From NCBI GenBank assembly GCA_934477125.1, contig CAKSOL010000010.1, positions 61,568 to 125,567 of the forward strand: a DNA stretch of 64,000 nt, in the 5' to 3' direction. Each line of letters begins with the position of its first letter. The stretch's first letter is position 1. Below the pieces are notes generated by a model. The model ran no database searches, was not told the origin of the DNA, and saw only the letters and a list, made by a program, of their open reading frames with translations. Of the stretch, positions 42,943 to 51,869 are shown one piece after another. The DNA comes from an uncultured Eubacteriales bacterium. Lineage in GTDB: Bacteria; Bacillota; Clostridia; Oscillospirales; Acutalibacteraceae. Made by a program: the position numbers and the translations under genes.

Positions 42943-42990
42943 CAATCTACACTATTTAGTACTTTGCTGTTATTTTTAGGAGGTATGCTG

Positions 42991-44424
42991 ATGTCAGATA
43001 ACCGCAGCGGCTATATTTCACCGCTTTCAACGCGGTATGCAAGCCGCGAGATGCAATATATTTTTTCCGCAGATTTTAAATTTTCAACCTGGCGCCGGCT
43101 TTGGACGGTGCTCGCCCGCGCGGAGCAAAAGCTCGGTCTTGATATATCAGACGAGCAGATAGCGGAAATGGAAGCCCATATAAACGATATAAATTACGAT
43201 GTTGCCGAGGCGAGGGAACGCGAGGTGCGGCATGATGTTATGTCTCACGTTTATGCTTTCGGGGTGCAGTGTCCGAAGGCTGAGCCTATCATTCATTTAG
43301 GAGCTACAAGCTGTTATGTCGGCGATAACACCGATATAATAATACTGCGCGAGGCAAGCCGCAAAATTCTCAGAAAATCGGCTCAGGTTATAAGAAATCT
43401 CTCAGCCTTTGCCGAAAAATATAAGTCGCTGCCCTGTCTTGCATACACCCATTTGCAGCCTGCCCAGCTTACAACCGTCGGAAAAAGGGCGACCCTTTGG
43501 ATGAATGACCTTATATCGGATATCGAAAATCTCGAATTTCAGGTTTCGCGTCTGCGATTGCTCGGCTCAAAGGGAACAACCGGAACTCAGGCAAGCTTTA
43601 TGGAGCTTTTCGGGGGAGACGAAGAAAAGGTTAAAAAATCCGAGGAGCTTATAGCGGAGGAAATGGGATTTCCGGGCTGCGTTCGGGTTTCCGGTCAGAC
43701 CTATTCGCGGAAAACCGATTATTTTATTCTCAGCGCCCTTTCAGGAATAGCTCAGTCGGCGGCAAAGTTCGCCAACGACCTGCGGCTGCTGCAATCCTTT
43801 GAGGAAATTGAGGAGCCGTTCGGAAAGTCCCAGATAGGCTCGTCCGCAATGCCATATAAGCGCAATCCTATGCGCTCTGAGCGAATCTGCGCCCTTGCGA
43901 GATATGTTGTAACCGACGCGCTCAATCCTGCTCAGACTGCCTCGGTTCAATGGCTTGAACGCACGCTTGACGACAGTGCCAATAAACGGATAGCCGTTTC
44001 CGAAGCGTTCCTTGCGGTTGACGCAATACTTAATATATACATAAACATAACCGAGGGAATGGTTGTTTATGACCGCGTTATAACCCGCCGCGTTATGGAA
44101 AAGCTGCCGTTTATGGCAACCGAAAATATAATGATGGAGTCGGTAAAGCGCGGGGGAGACCGCCAGCAGCTTCACGAGATTATCAGAGTGTATTCGCACG
44201 AGGCGGCTTACCGCGTTAAGGCTCAGGGAATGCCTAACGACCTTATCGACCGTATAGCCGGGGACGAACGTATTCCGCTTACAAAGGAAGAAATTTTAAG
44301 GGAGCTTGACCCGGCAAAATATATCGGCAGGAGCGTTTCGCAGACAGAGGAATTTCTGCGGGACGCTGTCCGCCCGGTATTGGAGCGTTATCCTGCCGAG
44401 ATTGCCCCAAAGCTTAACGTATAA
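42991..44424 (+). CDS. purB: Adenylosuccinate lyase
   Basis: This protein of about 477 residues acts twice in purine synthesis, releasing fumarate from SAICAR and from adenylosuccinate. The fumarase/aspartase superfamily signature is SSAMPYKRNPMRSE; IHLGATSCYVGDNTD and TYSRKTDYF are further active-site regions. ATG 42991 was chosen because TTAGGAGG ends eight bases upstream; the ATG at 42985 sits almost on that site. It leads an operon with glyA and fhs, which supply the one-carbon units that purine synthesis uses. Confidence 0.95.
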   Translation: MSDNRSGYISPLSTRYASREMQYIFSADFKFSTWRRLWTVLARAEQKLGLDISDEQIAEMEAHINDINYDVAEAREREVRHDVMSHVYAFGVQCPKAEPIIHLGATSCYVGDNTDIIILREASRKILRKSAQVIRNLSAFAEKYKSLPCLAYTHLQPAQLTTVGKRATLWMNDLISDIENLEFQVSRLRLLGSKGTTGTQASFMELFGGDEEKVKKSEELIAEEMGFPGCVRVSGQTYSRKTDYFILSALSGIAQSAAKFANDLRLLQSFEEIEEPFGKSQIGSSAMPYKRNPMRSERICALARYVVTDALNPAQTASVQWLERTLDDSANKRIAVSEAFLAVDAILNIYINITEGMVVYDRVITRRVMEKLPFMATENIMMESVKRGGDRQQLHEIIRVYSHEAAYRVKAQGMPNDLIDRIAGDERIPLTKEEILRELDPAKYIGRSVSQTEEFLRDAVRPVLERYPAEIAPKLNV

Positions 44425-44443
44425 TAAGAGGAGAGAAAACAGA

Positions 44444-45685
44444 ATGAATTTTTTTGAAGAACTTGGAAATTTTGACAGCGAGGTTGCCGCAGCCTGCCAT
44501 GCCGAGCTGGAGCGCCAGCAGCATAATATCGAGCTTATAGCTTCGGAGAATATAGTTTCAAGGGCGGTTCTTTTAGCCGCCGGCGGTATTCTTACGAATA
44601 AGTATGCCGAGGGGTATCCGGGTAAGCGCTATTACGGCGGCTGTCAATGCGTTGACGTTGTTGAAAACATAGCCCGTGAACGCGCCAAAAAACTTTTCGG
44701 TGCGGAGCATGCAAATGTCCAGCCCCATTGCGGAGCGAGCGCAAACCTCGCCGCTTTTTTTGCCCTGCTTCAGCCGGGCGATACTGTTATGGGTATGAAT
44801 CTCCAGCAGGGAGGTCACCTGTCTCACGGTTCCCCGGTTAATATTTCGGGGAAGTATTTTCATATTGTGCCTTACGGCGTTGACCCCGAAACCGAGCTTA
44901 TTGATTATGATGAAATGCGCCGGATAGCGCTTGAATGCAAGCCGAAAATGATAATTGCCGGGGCAAGCGCATACTCCCGGATAATAGACTTTAAGCGCTG
45001 TCGCGAGATAGCCGATGAGGTCGGCGCTTACCTTATGGTTGATATGGCACATATCGCGGGACTTGTTGCCGCCGGACTTCACCCTTCGCCGGTTCCCTAT
45101 GCCGACGTTGTTACAACAACAACCCATAAAACCCTGCGCGGTCCGCGCGGAGGCATGATTCTCTGCCGCGCGGAGCTTGCCAATGATATTGATAAGGCTA
45201 TTTTTCCCGGAACGCAGGGCGGTCCTCTTATGCACATAATTGCCGCTAAGGCGGTAGCCTTAGGCGAGGCTCTTACACCAGAATTTAAGGAATACCAAAC
45301 ACAGATAGTTAAAAATTCGGCAGTTCTCGCATCGGCGTTGGCTGATAAGGGAATAAAGCTGGTTTCCGGAGGAACGGACAATCATCTTATGACCTTAAAG
45401 CTGCTCGGACTTAATGTTACCGGAAAGGAGCTTGAGCACAGGCTCGACGAGGTTCATATAACCGCAAATAAGAATACTATTCCGAACGACCCGCAGAGTC
45501 CGTTTATAACAAGCGGTCTGCGTATAGGAACTCCTGCCGTAACAACGCGCGGCTTTAAGGAGCCCGAAATGCTTAAAATCGCCGGCTGGATAAGCGATAT
45601 TATAAACGATTTCGAGGGGAATAAGGCGGCTGTTTCGGACGGCGTTCGCGAGCTTTGCGAAAAATTCCCTATTTACGGTGAATGA
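44444..45685 (+). CDS. glyA: Serine hydroxymethyltransferase
   Basis: This 413-residue PLP enzyme converts serine and tetrahydrofolate to glycine and methylene-tetrahydrofolate. It has NIELIASENIVS, the cofactor-binding YAEGYPGKRYYGGC, MVDMAHIAGLVAAG and the Schiff-base lysine in TTTTHKTLRGPRGG. ATG 44444 has AGAGGAGAG upstream and follows purB by 19 bases; a longer frame to the left overlaps purB and is not credible. Together with fhs it forms the cell's one-carbon supply. Confidence 0.96.
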   Translation: MNFFEELGNFDSEVAAACHAELERQQHNIELIASENIVSRAVLLAAGGILTNKYAEGYPGKRYYGGCQCVDVVENIARERAKKLFGAEHANVQPHCGASANLAAFFALLQPGDTVMGMNLQQGGHLSHGSPVNISGKYFHIVPYGVDPETELIDYDEMRRIALECKPKMIIAGASAYSRIIDFKRCREIADEVGAYLMVDMAHIAGLVAAGLHPSPVPYADVVTTTTHKTLRGPRGGMILCRAELANDIDKAIFPGTQGGPLMHIIAAKAVALGEALTPEFKEYQTQIVKNSAVLASALADKGIKLVSGGTDNHLMTLKLLGLNVTGKELEHRLDEVHITANKNTIPNDPQSPFITSGLRIGTPAVTTRGFKEPEMLKIAGWISDIINDFEGNKAAVSDGVRELCEKFPIYGE

Positions 45686-45686
45686 T

Positions 45687-47363
45687 ATGAACTATAAAAC
45701 CGATATAGAAATTGCACAGGAATGTGTTCCGGAGAGAATTGAGAAAATAGCCGAAAAGGTCGGTATCTCCGAAGATTATCTTGAGCATTACGGTAAATAT
45801 AAGGCTAAAATAGACCTTTCCTATTTAAAGGATAACAAATCGCCCGACGGTAAGCTGATTTTGGTTACCGCTATAACGCCGACACCCGCAGGCGAGGGTA
45901 AAACGACTACAACAATCGGTCTTGCGGACGGACTGCGGCGTATAGGTAAAAACGCCGCCGCCGCGCTTCGCGAGCCGTCCCTCGGTCCGGTTTTCGGAAT
46001 TAAGGGCGGAGCTGCCGGAGGCGGATATGCGCAGGTTGTTCCCATGGAGGATATAAACCTGCATTTTACCGGAGATTTTCATGCAATAGGAGCTGCCAAT
46101 AATCTCCTTGCGGCAATGCTTGATAATCATATCCATCAGGGAAACGCACTCGGAATAGATACCCGCAAAATAACCTGGAAACGCTGCGTCGATATGAATG
46201 ACCGCCAGCTGAGAAATATCGTCGGAGGTCTCGGCGGCAGACTGAACGGCGTGCCGCGCGAGGATGGCTTTGATATAACCGTTGCGAGCGAGATAATGGC
46301 GGTTCTCTGCCTTTCGACCTCAATAAGCGACCTGAAAGCCCGGCTGTCAGGAATAATCGTCGGATATACCTTTGACGATAAGCCGGTTACCTGCGGCGAG
46401 CTGAAAGCGGCAGGCGCTATGGCGGCGCTTTTAAAGGACGCATTAAAGCCTAACCTTGTTCAGACCCTTGAGGGAACGCCGGCTTTTGTTCACGGCGGAC
46501 CGTTTGCGAACATAGCTCACGGCTGCAATTCCGTAACCGCAACCCGGCTTGCGGTGAAATGCGCCGACTATGCCGTAACCGAGGCAGGCTTCGGCGCTGA
46601 CCTCGGAGCGGAAAAATTCCTTGATATCAAGTGCCGTATGGCGGATATAAAGCCGGACGCGGTTGTTGTTGTGGCAACCGTCCGCGCGCTCAAGATGCAC
46701 GGCGGTCTTTTAAAATCCGAGCTTGACCGCGAGGATACGGCGGCTCTCGAAAGAGGTATACCGAACCTGCTGCGTCACGTTTCAAATATTAAAAATGTTT
46801 ACGGCTTGCCCTGTGTTGTTGCGCTTAACCGTTTCCCGACAGATACCGACCGCGAAATAGAGTTTATATCCGGAAAATGCCGCGAGCTTGGAGTCAATGC
46901 GGTGCTTTCCGATGTATGGGCGCGGGGCGGCGCCGGCGGAGAGGAGCTTGCGCGGGAGGTTGTGCGGCTGTGCGACGAAGAAAAACCCGATTTCCGCTTT
47001 TGCTATGACTCGGATTGCGGTATCGCAGAAAAAATCGAGGCTGTTGTTAAAAGGGTATACGGCGGAAAGGCGGTCAGCATATTGCCTGCCGCCGAAAAGC
47101 AGATTGCCCGCCTTGAGGAATTGGGCTTCGGCAGCTGCCCGGTCTGTATTGCCAAAACTCAGTATAGCTTTTCCGATGACCCGTCGCTGCTCGGCGCTCC
47201 CGACGGCTTTACCGTAACCGTAAGAGAGGTTCGGATAAGCGCCGGCGCGGGATTTGTCGTTGTTTTAACCGGGAATATTATGACTATGCCGGGATTGCCA
47301 AAATCCCCGGCGGCAGAGCGCATTGATGTGGATGATAATGGGGTTATATCCGGACTGTTTTAG
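45687..47363 (+). CDS. fhs: Formate--tetrahydrofolate ligase
   Basis: This 558-residue enzyme makes 10-formyl-tetrahydrofolate from formate, ATP and tetrahydrofolate. The P-loop-like ATP site TPTPAGEGKTTTTIGLADGL spans the start of the barrel, followed by REPSLGPVFGIKGGAAGGGYAQ (split), LHFTGDFHAIGAANNL and EAGFGADLGAEKF. Length is that of the full bacterial enzyme. ATG 45687 lies one base after the glyA stop, with GGTG upstream. In fermentative Clostridia this enzyme feeds purine and methionine synthesis and does not by itself imply acetogenesis. Confidence 0.96.
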   Translation: MNYKTDIEIAQECVPERIEKIAEKVGISEDYLEHYGKYKAKIDLSYLKDNKSPDGKLILVTAITPTPAGEGKTTTTIGLADGLRRIGKNAAAALREPSLGPVFGIKGGAAGGGYAQVVPMEDINLHFTGDFHAIGAANNLLAAMLDNHIHQGNALGIDTRKITWKRCVDMNDRQLRNIVGGLGGRLNGVPREDGFDITVASEIMAVLCLSTSISDLKARLSGIIVGYTFDDKPVTCGELKAAGAMAALLKDALKPNLVQTLEGTPAFVHGGPFANIAHGCNSVTATRLAVKCADYAVTEAGFGADLGAEKFLDIKCRMADIKPDAVVVVATVRALKMHGGLLKSELDREDTAALERGIPNLLRHVSNIKNVYGLPCVVALNRFPTDTDREIEFISGKCRELGVNAVLSDVWARGGAGGEELAREVVRLCDEEKPDFRFCYDSDCGIAEKIEAVVKRVYGGKAVSILPAAEKQIARLEELGFGSCPVCIAKTQYSFSDDPSLLGAPDGFTVTVREVRISAGAGFVVVLTGNIMTMPGLPKSPAAERIDVDDNGVISGLF

Positions 47364-47407
47364 TGCGGCATTTAAGGCTTTTACGAAAGCAGAGAGGAAA
47401 GCGCACG

Positions 47408-48076
47408 GTGAAAATCAGATTTTTGGGTCAGAGCGGATATATTTTAAAAAGCGGGGACACCGAAATTATAATAGACCCGTACCTTTCGGACAGCGTTAAT
47501 CGCATAGAAAAAAGACCGCGGGCGCTGCCTGTACCGACAGACCCTGAGAAAATAGACTGCGACGCGGTAATCTGCACTCATAACCACCTTGACCATTTGG
47601 ACCCCGATACGGTGATTAAGATAAACAAAAACCAGTTCTATATCACTACAAATGAGGGTAAATCCGAGCTTGAAAGGCTCGGCAGGAGCAATACAAAGGC
47701 GCTTAACGAGGGCGAGAGTATTGATGTCGGCAATTTCAGTATAACTGCGGTTTTTGCCGACCATACTGTTGAGGCATTCGGACTTATTATAAGGGCAGAG
47801 GGCAAAACTCTTTATTTCAGCGGCGATACGCTTTTTAACGAAAAGCTGTTCCGTATAGCAGAGTATAAGCCGGACTGTACGTTTATCTGCATAAACGGCA
47901 GACTCGGAAATATGAACATTAAAGAGGCGCTTATAACAGCCGAAAAAATCGGCGCGCCGGTAAATATCCCGAATCATTACGATATGTTTGAGTCCAACTC
48001 CGAAAATCCGGCTTTGTTTACGGATAATATCGATGGCGGCAAAACGCTTGAATTTAACAGGGAATATGACCTTTAA
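47408..48076 (+). CDS. Metallo-beta-lactamase-fold hydrolase (UlaG-like)
   Basis: This protein of about 222 residues starts at GTG 47408 after an AGAGAGGAAAG site; reading from 47363 would overlap the fhs stop. It carries the metal-binding THNHLDHLD motif (HxHxDH), a second site at ADHT, the Asp in YFSGDTLFN and a late PNHYDMF His. The pattern DPYLSDSVN..EKRPRALPVP is shared with L-ascorbate-6-phosphate lactonase UlaG and related unknowns. It is the last gene of the purB operon before a strong terminator. The substrate is unknown; a link to ascorbate is not supported by neighbours. Confidence 0.78.
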   Translation: MKIRFLGQSGYILKSGDTEIIIDPYLSDSVNRIEKRPRALPVPTDPEKIDCDAVICTHNHLDHLDPDTVIKINKNQFYITTNEGKSELERLGRSNTKALNEGESIDVGNFSITAVFADHTVEAFGLIIRAEGKTLYFSGDTLFNEKLFRIAEYKPDCTFICINGRLGNMNIKEALITAEKIGAPVNIPNHYDMFESNSENPALFTDNIDGGKTLEFNREYDL

Positions 48077-48083
48077 GTTAAAA

Positions 48084-48123
48084 TCGTGCGCTGTAAAAAA
48101 ACTTACGTTTTTTACAGCGCACG
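48084..48123. terminator. Strong bidirectional terminator
   Basis: A perfect 17-base inverted repeat (48084-48100 with 48107-48123, six-base loop) contains A6 and T6 runs, so it can stop transcription from both sides. It ends the purB operon and the small minus-strand gene. Confidence 0.9.
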
Positions 48124-48128
48124 ATTAT

Positions 48129-48362
48129 TTATGTTTCTCCTCTTACCTGACGGTATAATCTCAGAGCCTCGGTAATTCCGCAGACATCCTCATACCGCGC
48201 TTTTAATTCCGCCGCCATTTTCAGCCTGCGCTCCAATATCAGCCGTTTCCTTTCGGAAAGACCTTTGTCTGCCGCAGACCTTCGGCAGCGCTTAATAAGC
48301 ATCCATTCAATTTCTATTCGGATTGCTATTATTTGCAGTTGTATGGTTTTATTCATTTTCAT
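48129..48362 (-). CDS. Small helical protein of unknown function
   Basis: I do not recognise this 77-residue protein. It is basic (many Lys and Arg), with no signal or membrane segment, and looks fully helical: MLIKRCRRSAADKGLSERKR then LERRLKMAAELKARYEDVCG. A GAGGGA site abuts the first ATG, so the ATG two codons later (48356) may be the real start, giving 75 residues. It lies downstream of, and in the same direction as, the small XRE regulator 146 bases away, and shares the strong terminator. A partner or antirepressor of that regulator is one possibility. Confidence 0.5.
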   Translation of the reverse strand: MKMNKTIQLQIIAIRIEIEWMLIKRCRRSAADKGLSERKRLILERRLKMAAELKARYEDVCGITEALRLYRQVRGET

Positions 48363-48508
48363 TCCCTCAATTTTCAGTTTTTCTTACAGAATAATTCGTA
48401 CTCTGCAAGAACAGCATACCATAAACATAATGTCGAAAAAAAGCATATTATGTCGGGTAAAGAAAAAAACCGCGAAATTTCTTGAAAATTGGAGGATTTT
48501 AGGGGGAT

Positions 48509-48835
48509 TTATTTTGAAAAATCAGAAATCATAGTCTGCATAACGTTCATAACCATAGTCTGCTCCCGGCTGGAAAGATGGGACAGCTGTTCCGATATTT
48601 CTGAAGCTCTGATTACGCGGCTCACTTCAAGCACGCCGGAAAGAGCAGCATCCGCCGATATTCCAAGGGTGTTCAGTATTCTGACGAAAACATCAAGACT
48701 CGGCAGCTTCTCCGAACGCTCCACCGCACCTAAATAGCTTGTGCTTAAATTTACCATTTCAGCAAGCTTTTCCTGACTTATGTTCATTTCGGTGCGTTTT
48801 TTGTTTATTGTTTTTCCAATTGTGCTGTAATCCAT
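48509..48835 (-). CDS. XRE-family helix-turn-helix regulator
   Basis: This 108-residue protein has a standard HTH_3 domain (about 1-65: MNISQEKLAEMVNLSTSYLG, VERSEKLPSLDVFVRILNTLG). A short helical tail ends QTMVMNVMQTMISDFSK, as seen in many small Clostridial repressors. An AGGAGG site lies seven bases before the start. A perfect 10-base inverted repeat at 48868-48894, just upstream in its own promoter region, is a strong candidate operator for autorepression. Divergently, 338 bases away, lies the MATE exporter, which it might also control. Confidence 0.85.
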   Translation of the reverse strand: MDYSTIGKTINKKRTEMNISQEKLAEMVNLSTSYLGAVERSEKLPSLDVFVRILNTLGISADAALSGVLEVSRVIRASEISEQLSHLSSREQTMVMNVMQTMISDFSK

Positions 48836-48867
48836 GATAGACCTCCTAGATACTCTGACAGAAAACT

Positions 48868-48894
48868 ATTTATACTAATAGTAATAGTATAAAT
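48868..48894. promoter_or_regulatory. Palindromic operator upstream of the small XRE gene
   Basis: ATTTATACTA (48868-48877), seven spacer bases and TAGTATAAAT (48885-48894) form a perfect inverted repeat 33 bases before the regulator's start codon. TATACT in each arm could be a -10 box, so binding would block transcription. The rest of the 338-base gap up to 49173 holds the MATE promoter and leader hairpin only. Confidence 0.65.
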
Positions 48895-49061
48895 GATTTT
48901 TTCAATTATATACAGTATATGTGAGAGTAGAAATTATTCTTATAGAGTAGATTATGATTAAAATTGTTAAAGCGGGCTTTTAAGACCTGAAAAAATTGTC
49001 CTATGACCGCATACGATAAGCGAAAGCGCCTTGCAATTTTATGAAATCGGCAAAAAAATAT

Positions 49062-49090
49062 TTGAAAAATTTTTAAAGTCGTGATATAAT
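49062..49090 (+). promoter_or_regulatory. Promoter of the MATE exporter gene
   Basis: TTGAAA (49062-49067) and a perfect TATAAT (49085-49090) have a 17-base spacer, giving a leader of about 77 bases. Confidence 0.78.
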
Positions 49091-49113
49091 TGCTTTGTTT
49101 GAACGAGTGGCAG

Positions 49114-49151
49114 AAATGCGTAAATCCAGTTTTGGGTTTACGCATTTTTTT
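49114..49151 (+). terminator. Terminator-like hairpin inside the MATE leader
   Basis: AAATGCGTAAATCC (49114-49127) pairs with GGGTTTACGCATTT (49134-49147) and runs into a T-tract (to 49151). It lies between the MATE promoter and its start codon, not after a gene, so it may work as an attenuator. The sequence before it is too short for most known riboswitch aptamers. Confidence 0.7.
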
Positions 49152-49173
49152 GCAATTTTAGGAGGAATAAAAA

Positions 49174-50598
49174 ATGGAAGAAAAAAATCAATCTTATCTT
49201 TCCGGGGAAAAGGTCGGCAGACTTATGAGGAAATATGCCGTTCCCTGCGTTATCTCGCTGCTGGTCGGGGCGCTTTATAACATAGTTGACCAGATTTTTA
49301 TAGCAAACGCCGATTATCTCGGTTCTTGCGGAAATGCCGCCAATACCGTTGTCTTTCCGCTTACGGTTATCGCGCTGGGTATTGCCGTTATGATAGGCGA
49401 CGGCTGCTGTGCGTTCGTCAGTATTTCTCTCGGAGGTAAAAAGACAAACGAGGCTGCTGCAAGCGTGGGAAATTCAATCGTAATCTGTATTGTATCGAGC
49501 GTTGTGCTGACTGCCGTATACCTGATTTTTTCGGAACCTATCATAACCGCGTTCGGCGGCGGAGTCAATTCGGAAACCTTTGATATGTCAAAGGAGTACT
49601 TCTTTTGGATAACCCTCGGAATACCGTTTTATATGTTCGGACAGGCGGCAAATCCGATTATCCGGGCGGACGGAGCTCCGAAATTTGCTATGCTTTCAAC
49701 CCTTGCGGGAGCCGTTCTCAATATTATTCTCGACCCGATTTTTATTTTCGTTTTCAGATGGGGAATGATGGGTGCGGCTGTTGCAACGGTTATCGGTCAG
49801 GTCGTAACCGCACTGCTTGCCATTTGGTATCTTTTACGGGCAAAAACCGTCAGACCAAAGCTTTCGGATATGAAGCCTGACGCGAAAATCGCGGGCAGAA
49901 CGCTTTCTCTCGGAGTTTGCAGCCTTTTAGCGCAGATATCGCTTGTCGCCGCTATGGCAGCCATAAACAATATGATAAGAAAATACGGCGCGGCGGACGC
50001 CGTTTTCGGGCAGGAGCAATATGCGCAGATACCCATGGCGGTCGTCGGAATAGTTATGAAGTTCTTTCAGATAGTTATTTCGATTGTAATTGGTATAGCG
50101 GCGGGCTGTATCCCGATAGTAGGCTATAATATGGGAGCCGGACGGCAGGACAGGGTTCTGCTGCTGTTTAAAAAGCTTTTGATTTCGGAGATAACAGTCG
50201 GGGCAGCCGCGTTTGCGGTTGCGGAGCTTTTCCCAAAGACCCTGATACAAATTTTCGGTGCTGCAAACGAAAGTGTTTATTATACGGAATTTGCGGTTAA
50301 GTCCTTTCGCATCTATTTGTGTATGATAATCCTTGCCTGCGTTAATAAAGCGGTTTTCATATTCCTGCAGGCTATGGGCAGGGCGGTTGAGTCAACCCTG
50401 CTTTCAACGGTTCGCGAGATTGTTTTCGGAGTCGGCTTTGCGCTGCTGCTGCCGCCGTTTTTCGGACTTGACGGCGTTCTTTATTCAATGCCGGTATCCG
50501 ACGTCTTAACGGCAGTTCTCTCGGCGGTTATCATTATAAGAACATACAGAAAAATCGGGAAAGAACAAAATATTGCAGCAAAGAACGGTCTGAAATAA
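49174..50598 (+). CDS. MATE-family multidrug/cation efflux transporter
   Basis: This 474-residue protein has twelve predicted membrane helices in two homologous halves. It has the family pattern LMRKYAVPCVISLLVGALYN (split), VDQIFIA near the first helix, and QAANPIIRADGAPKFAMLSTLAGA in the middle. MATE proteins expel drugs or toxic organic cations in exchange for Na+ or H+; this one resembles the MepA/NorM-like clade of Clostridia. An AGGAGG site precedes the ATG. The terminator hairpin in its leader suggests that expression is conditional. The substrate is unknown. Confidence 0.9.
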   Translation: MEEKNQSYLSGEKVGRLMRKYAVPCVISLLVGALYNIVDQIFIANADYLGSCGNAANTVVFPLTVIALGIAVMIGDGCCAFVSISLGGKKTNEAAASVGNSIVICIVSSVVLTAVYLIFSEPIITAFGGGVNSETFDMSKEYFFWITLGIPFYMFGQAANPIIRADGAPKFAMLSTLAGAVLNIILDPIFIFVFRWGMMGAAVATVIGQVVTALLAIWYLLRAKTVRPKLSDMKPDAKIAGRTLSLGVCSLLAQISLVAAMAAINNMIRKYGAADAVFGQEQYAQIPMAVVGIVMKFFQIVISIVIGIAAGCIPIVGYNMGAGRQDRVLLLFKKLLISEITVGAAAFAVAELFPKTLIQIFGAANESVYYTEFAVKSFRIYLCMIILACVNKAVFIFLQAMGRAVESTLLSTVREIVFGVGFALLLPPFFGLDGVLYSMPVSDVLTAVLSAVIIIRTYRKIGKEQNIAAKNGLK

Positions 50599-50750
50599 CA
50601 AAAAAGCATTAAAACACCGATGTCTCCTCCGCGTTTATGAGCTGTAACGCCAATCGGTACGTTTTCGGAATATCCGGATATCAAGGCTCATATTGTTTAT
50701 GGACAGAGTATAAAACAAAACATATTTGTTCGGCGCGAAACGGAGGAAAT

Positions 50751-51788
50751 ATGGAAACCTTTTTAATGTATTTTTTATTTGCCCTCGGCGTTGTTTTTAT
50801 TATAAAGGGCGGCGACTGGTTTGTTGACGGCGCGGTTTGGGTAGCCGAAATAACGGGAATACCTAAATTTATTATCGGTGCAACCGTAATAAGCGTAGCA
50901 ACAACTCTGCCGGAAATTCTTGTTTCAACTATTGCGGCGGTTGACGGAAGAAAAATCCTTGCTTCCCGCGTCGGAGACTTTATAGCCGCATCGCAGGATA
51001 AGGTCGGAATGGCAATCGGGAACGGCATAGGCTCGGTTATCTGCAATACTGCGATGATACTCGCCGTAAGTATCATTTTTATGCCGATAAAGCTGAGAGG
51101 CAGGGATTTTGCGCCGAAAGCGTTTTGGCTCCTTGCCGCCCTTACGGTTCTTTTTCTTTTCTCGCTGAGCGGCTCGCTTTCATTAGTCGGGGCGTTTGCG
51201 CTGCTGCTGATTTTCGCGCTGTATATTTTTGAAAACATACGCTCAGCGAGAAAATCCGGCGCAGAGGAAAGGGAGGAGCATACGGCGCCGGGAGAGTCAA
51301 ACACAGTAAATAATATACTTCAGCTGGTTATAGGTGCGGCAGGAATCGTTATAGGCTCGGAGCTGCTTGTTAATAACGGCAGCGCAATCGCCGCTTCTCT
51401 CGGAGTGTCCGAGGCATTGATAGGCGTAACCATCGTTGCTGTCGGAACCTCTCTGCCTGAGCTTGTAACCGCAGCTGCATCGGTTATTAAAAAGCAGTCG
51501 TCTATGTCGGTAGGGAATATAATCGGTGCAAATATTATCGATACAACGCTTATTCTTGCGGTTTGCTCATTTATATACGGCGGAAATCTCCCGGTTTCGG
51601 CTCAGAATATTTACCTCGATTTTCCGGCGGCTATTCTCGTAACTCTGATAGCCGTTGTTCCGACCGTTATCAGGAAAAAATTCAGCCGGCGGCAGGGCGT
51701 TGTTATGCTTGCGGTATATATTATTTATCTGATTATTGTTATAGGCAAGCTCGATTGGTATTTGTCCCTGTTCGGCGCGGCAGTATGA
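50751..51788 (+). CDS. Calcium/sodium antiporter (CaCA family, YrbG-like)
   Basis: This protein of 345 residues has about ten membrane helices and the two family alpha-repeats that line the ion path: GATVISVATTLPEILVST in the first half and GVTIVAVGTSLPELVTAA with SVGNIIGANIIDTTLILAV in the second. The acidic residues of the TLPE and SLPE motifs bind the cation. It exchanges Ca2+ or another divalent ion for Na+ or H+ across the membrane. ATG 50751 follows CGGAGG by five bases; longer frames begin in the 150-base gap and have no binding site. It stands alone. Confidence 0.9.
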   Translation: METFLMYFLFALGVVFIIKGGDWFVDGAVWVAEITGIPKFIIGATVISVATTLPEILVSTIAAVDGRKILASRVGDFIAASQDKVGMAIGNGIGSVICNTAMILAVSIIFMPIKLRGRDFAPKAFWLLAALTVLFLFSLSGSLSLVGAFALLLIFALYIFENIRSARKSGAEEREEHTAPGESNTVNNILQLVIGAAGIVIGSELLVNNGSAIAASLGVSEALIGVTIVAVGTSLPELVTAAASVIKKQSSMSVGNIIGANIIDTTLILAVCSFIYGGNLPVSAQNIYLDFPAAILVTLIAVVPTVIRKKFSRRQGVVMLAVYIIYLIIVIGKLDWYLSLFGAAV

Positions 51789-51796
51789 TATCCGGC

Positions 51797-51826
51797 TTGA
51801 CAAACAGCCGTCTGCCGCTCTATAAT
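51797..51826 (+). promoter_or_regulatory. Promoter of the deacetylase gene
   Basis: TTGACA (51797-51802) and TATAAT (51821-51826) are both perfect, with an 18-base spacer. Confidence 0.78.
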
Positions 51827-51869
51827 AGCCATAGCATATATTTTGATAATGCAAAGGAGCAGAAAAGCT

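Noticed and set aside
45687..47363. Evidence for acetogenesis (Wood-Ljungdahl pathway)
   Set aside because: Formate-tetrahydrofolate ligase with GlyA and PurB is the common purine and one-carbon set in fermenters; no carbon monoxide dehydrogenase or methyl-branch genes are in view.
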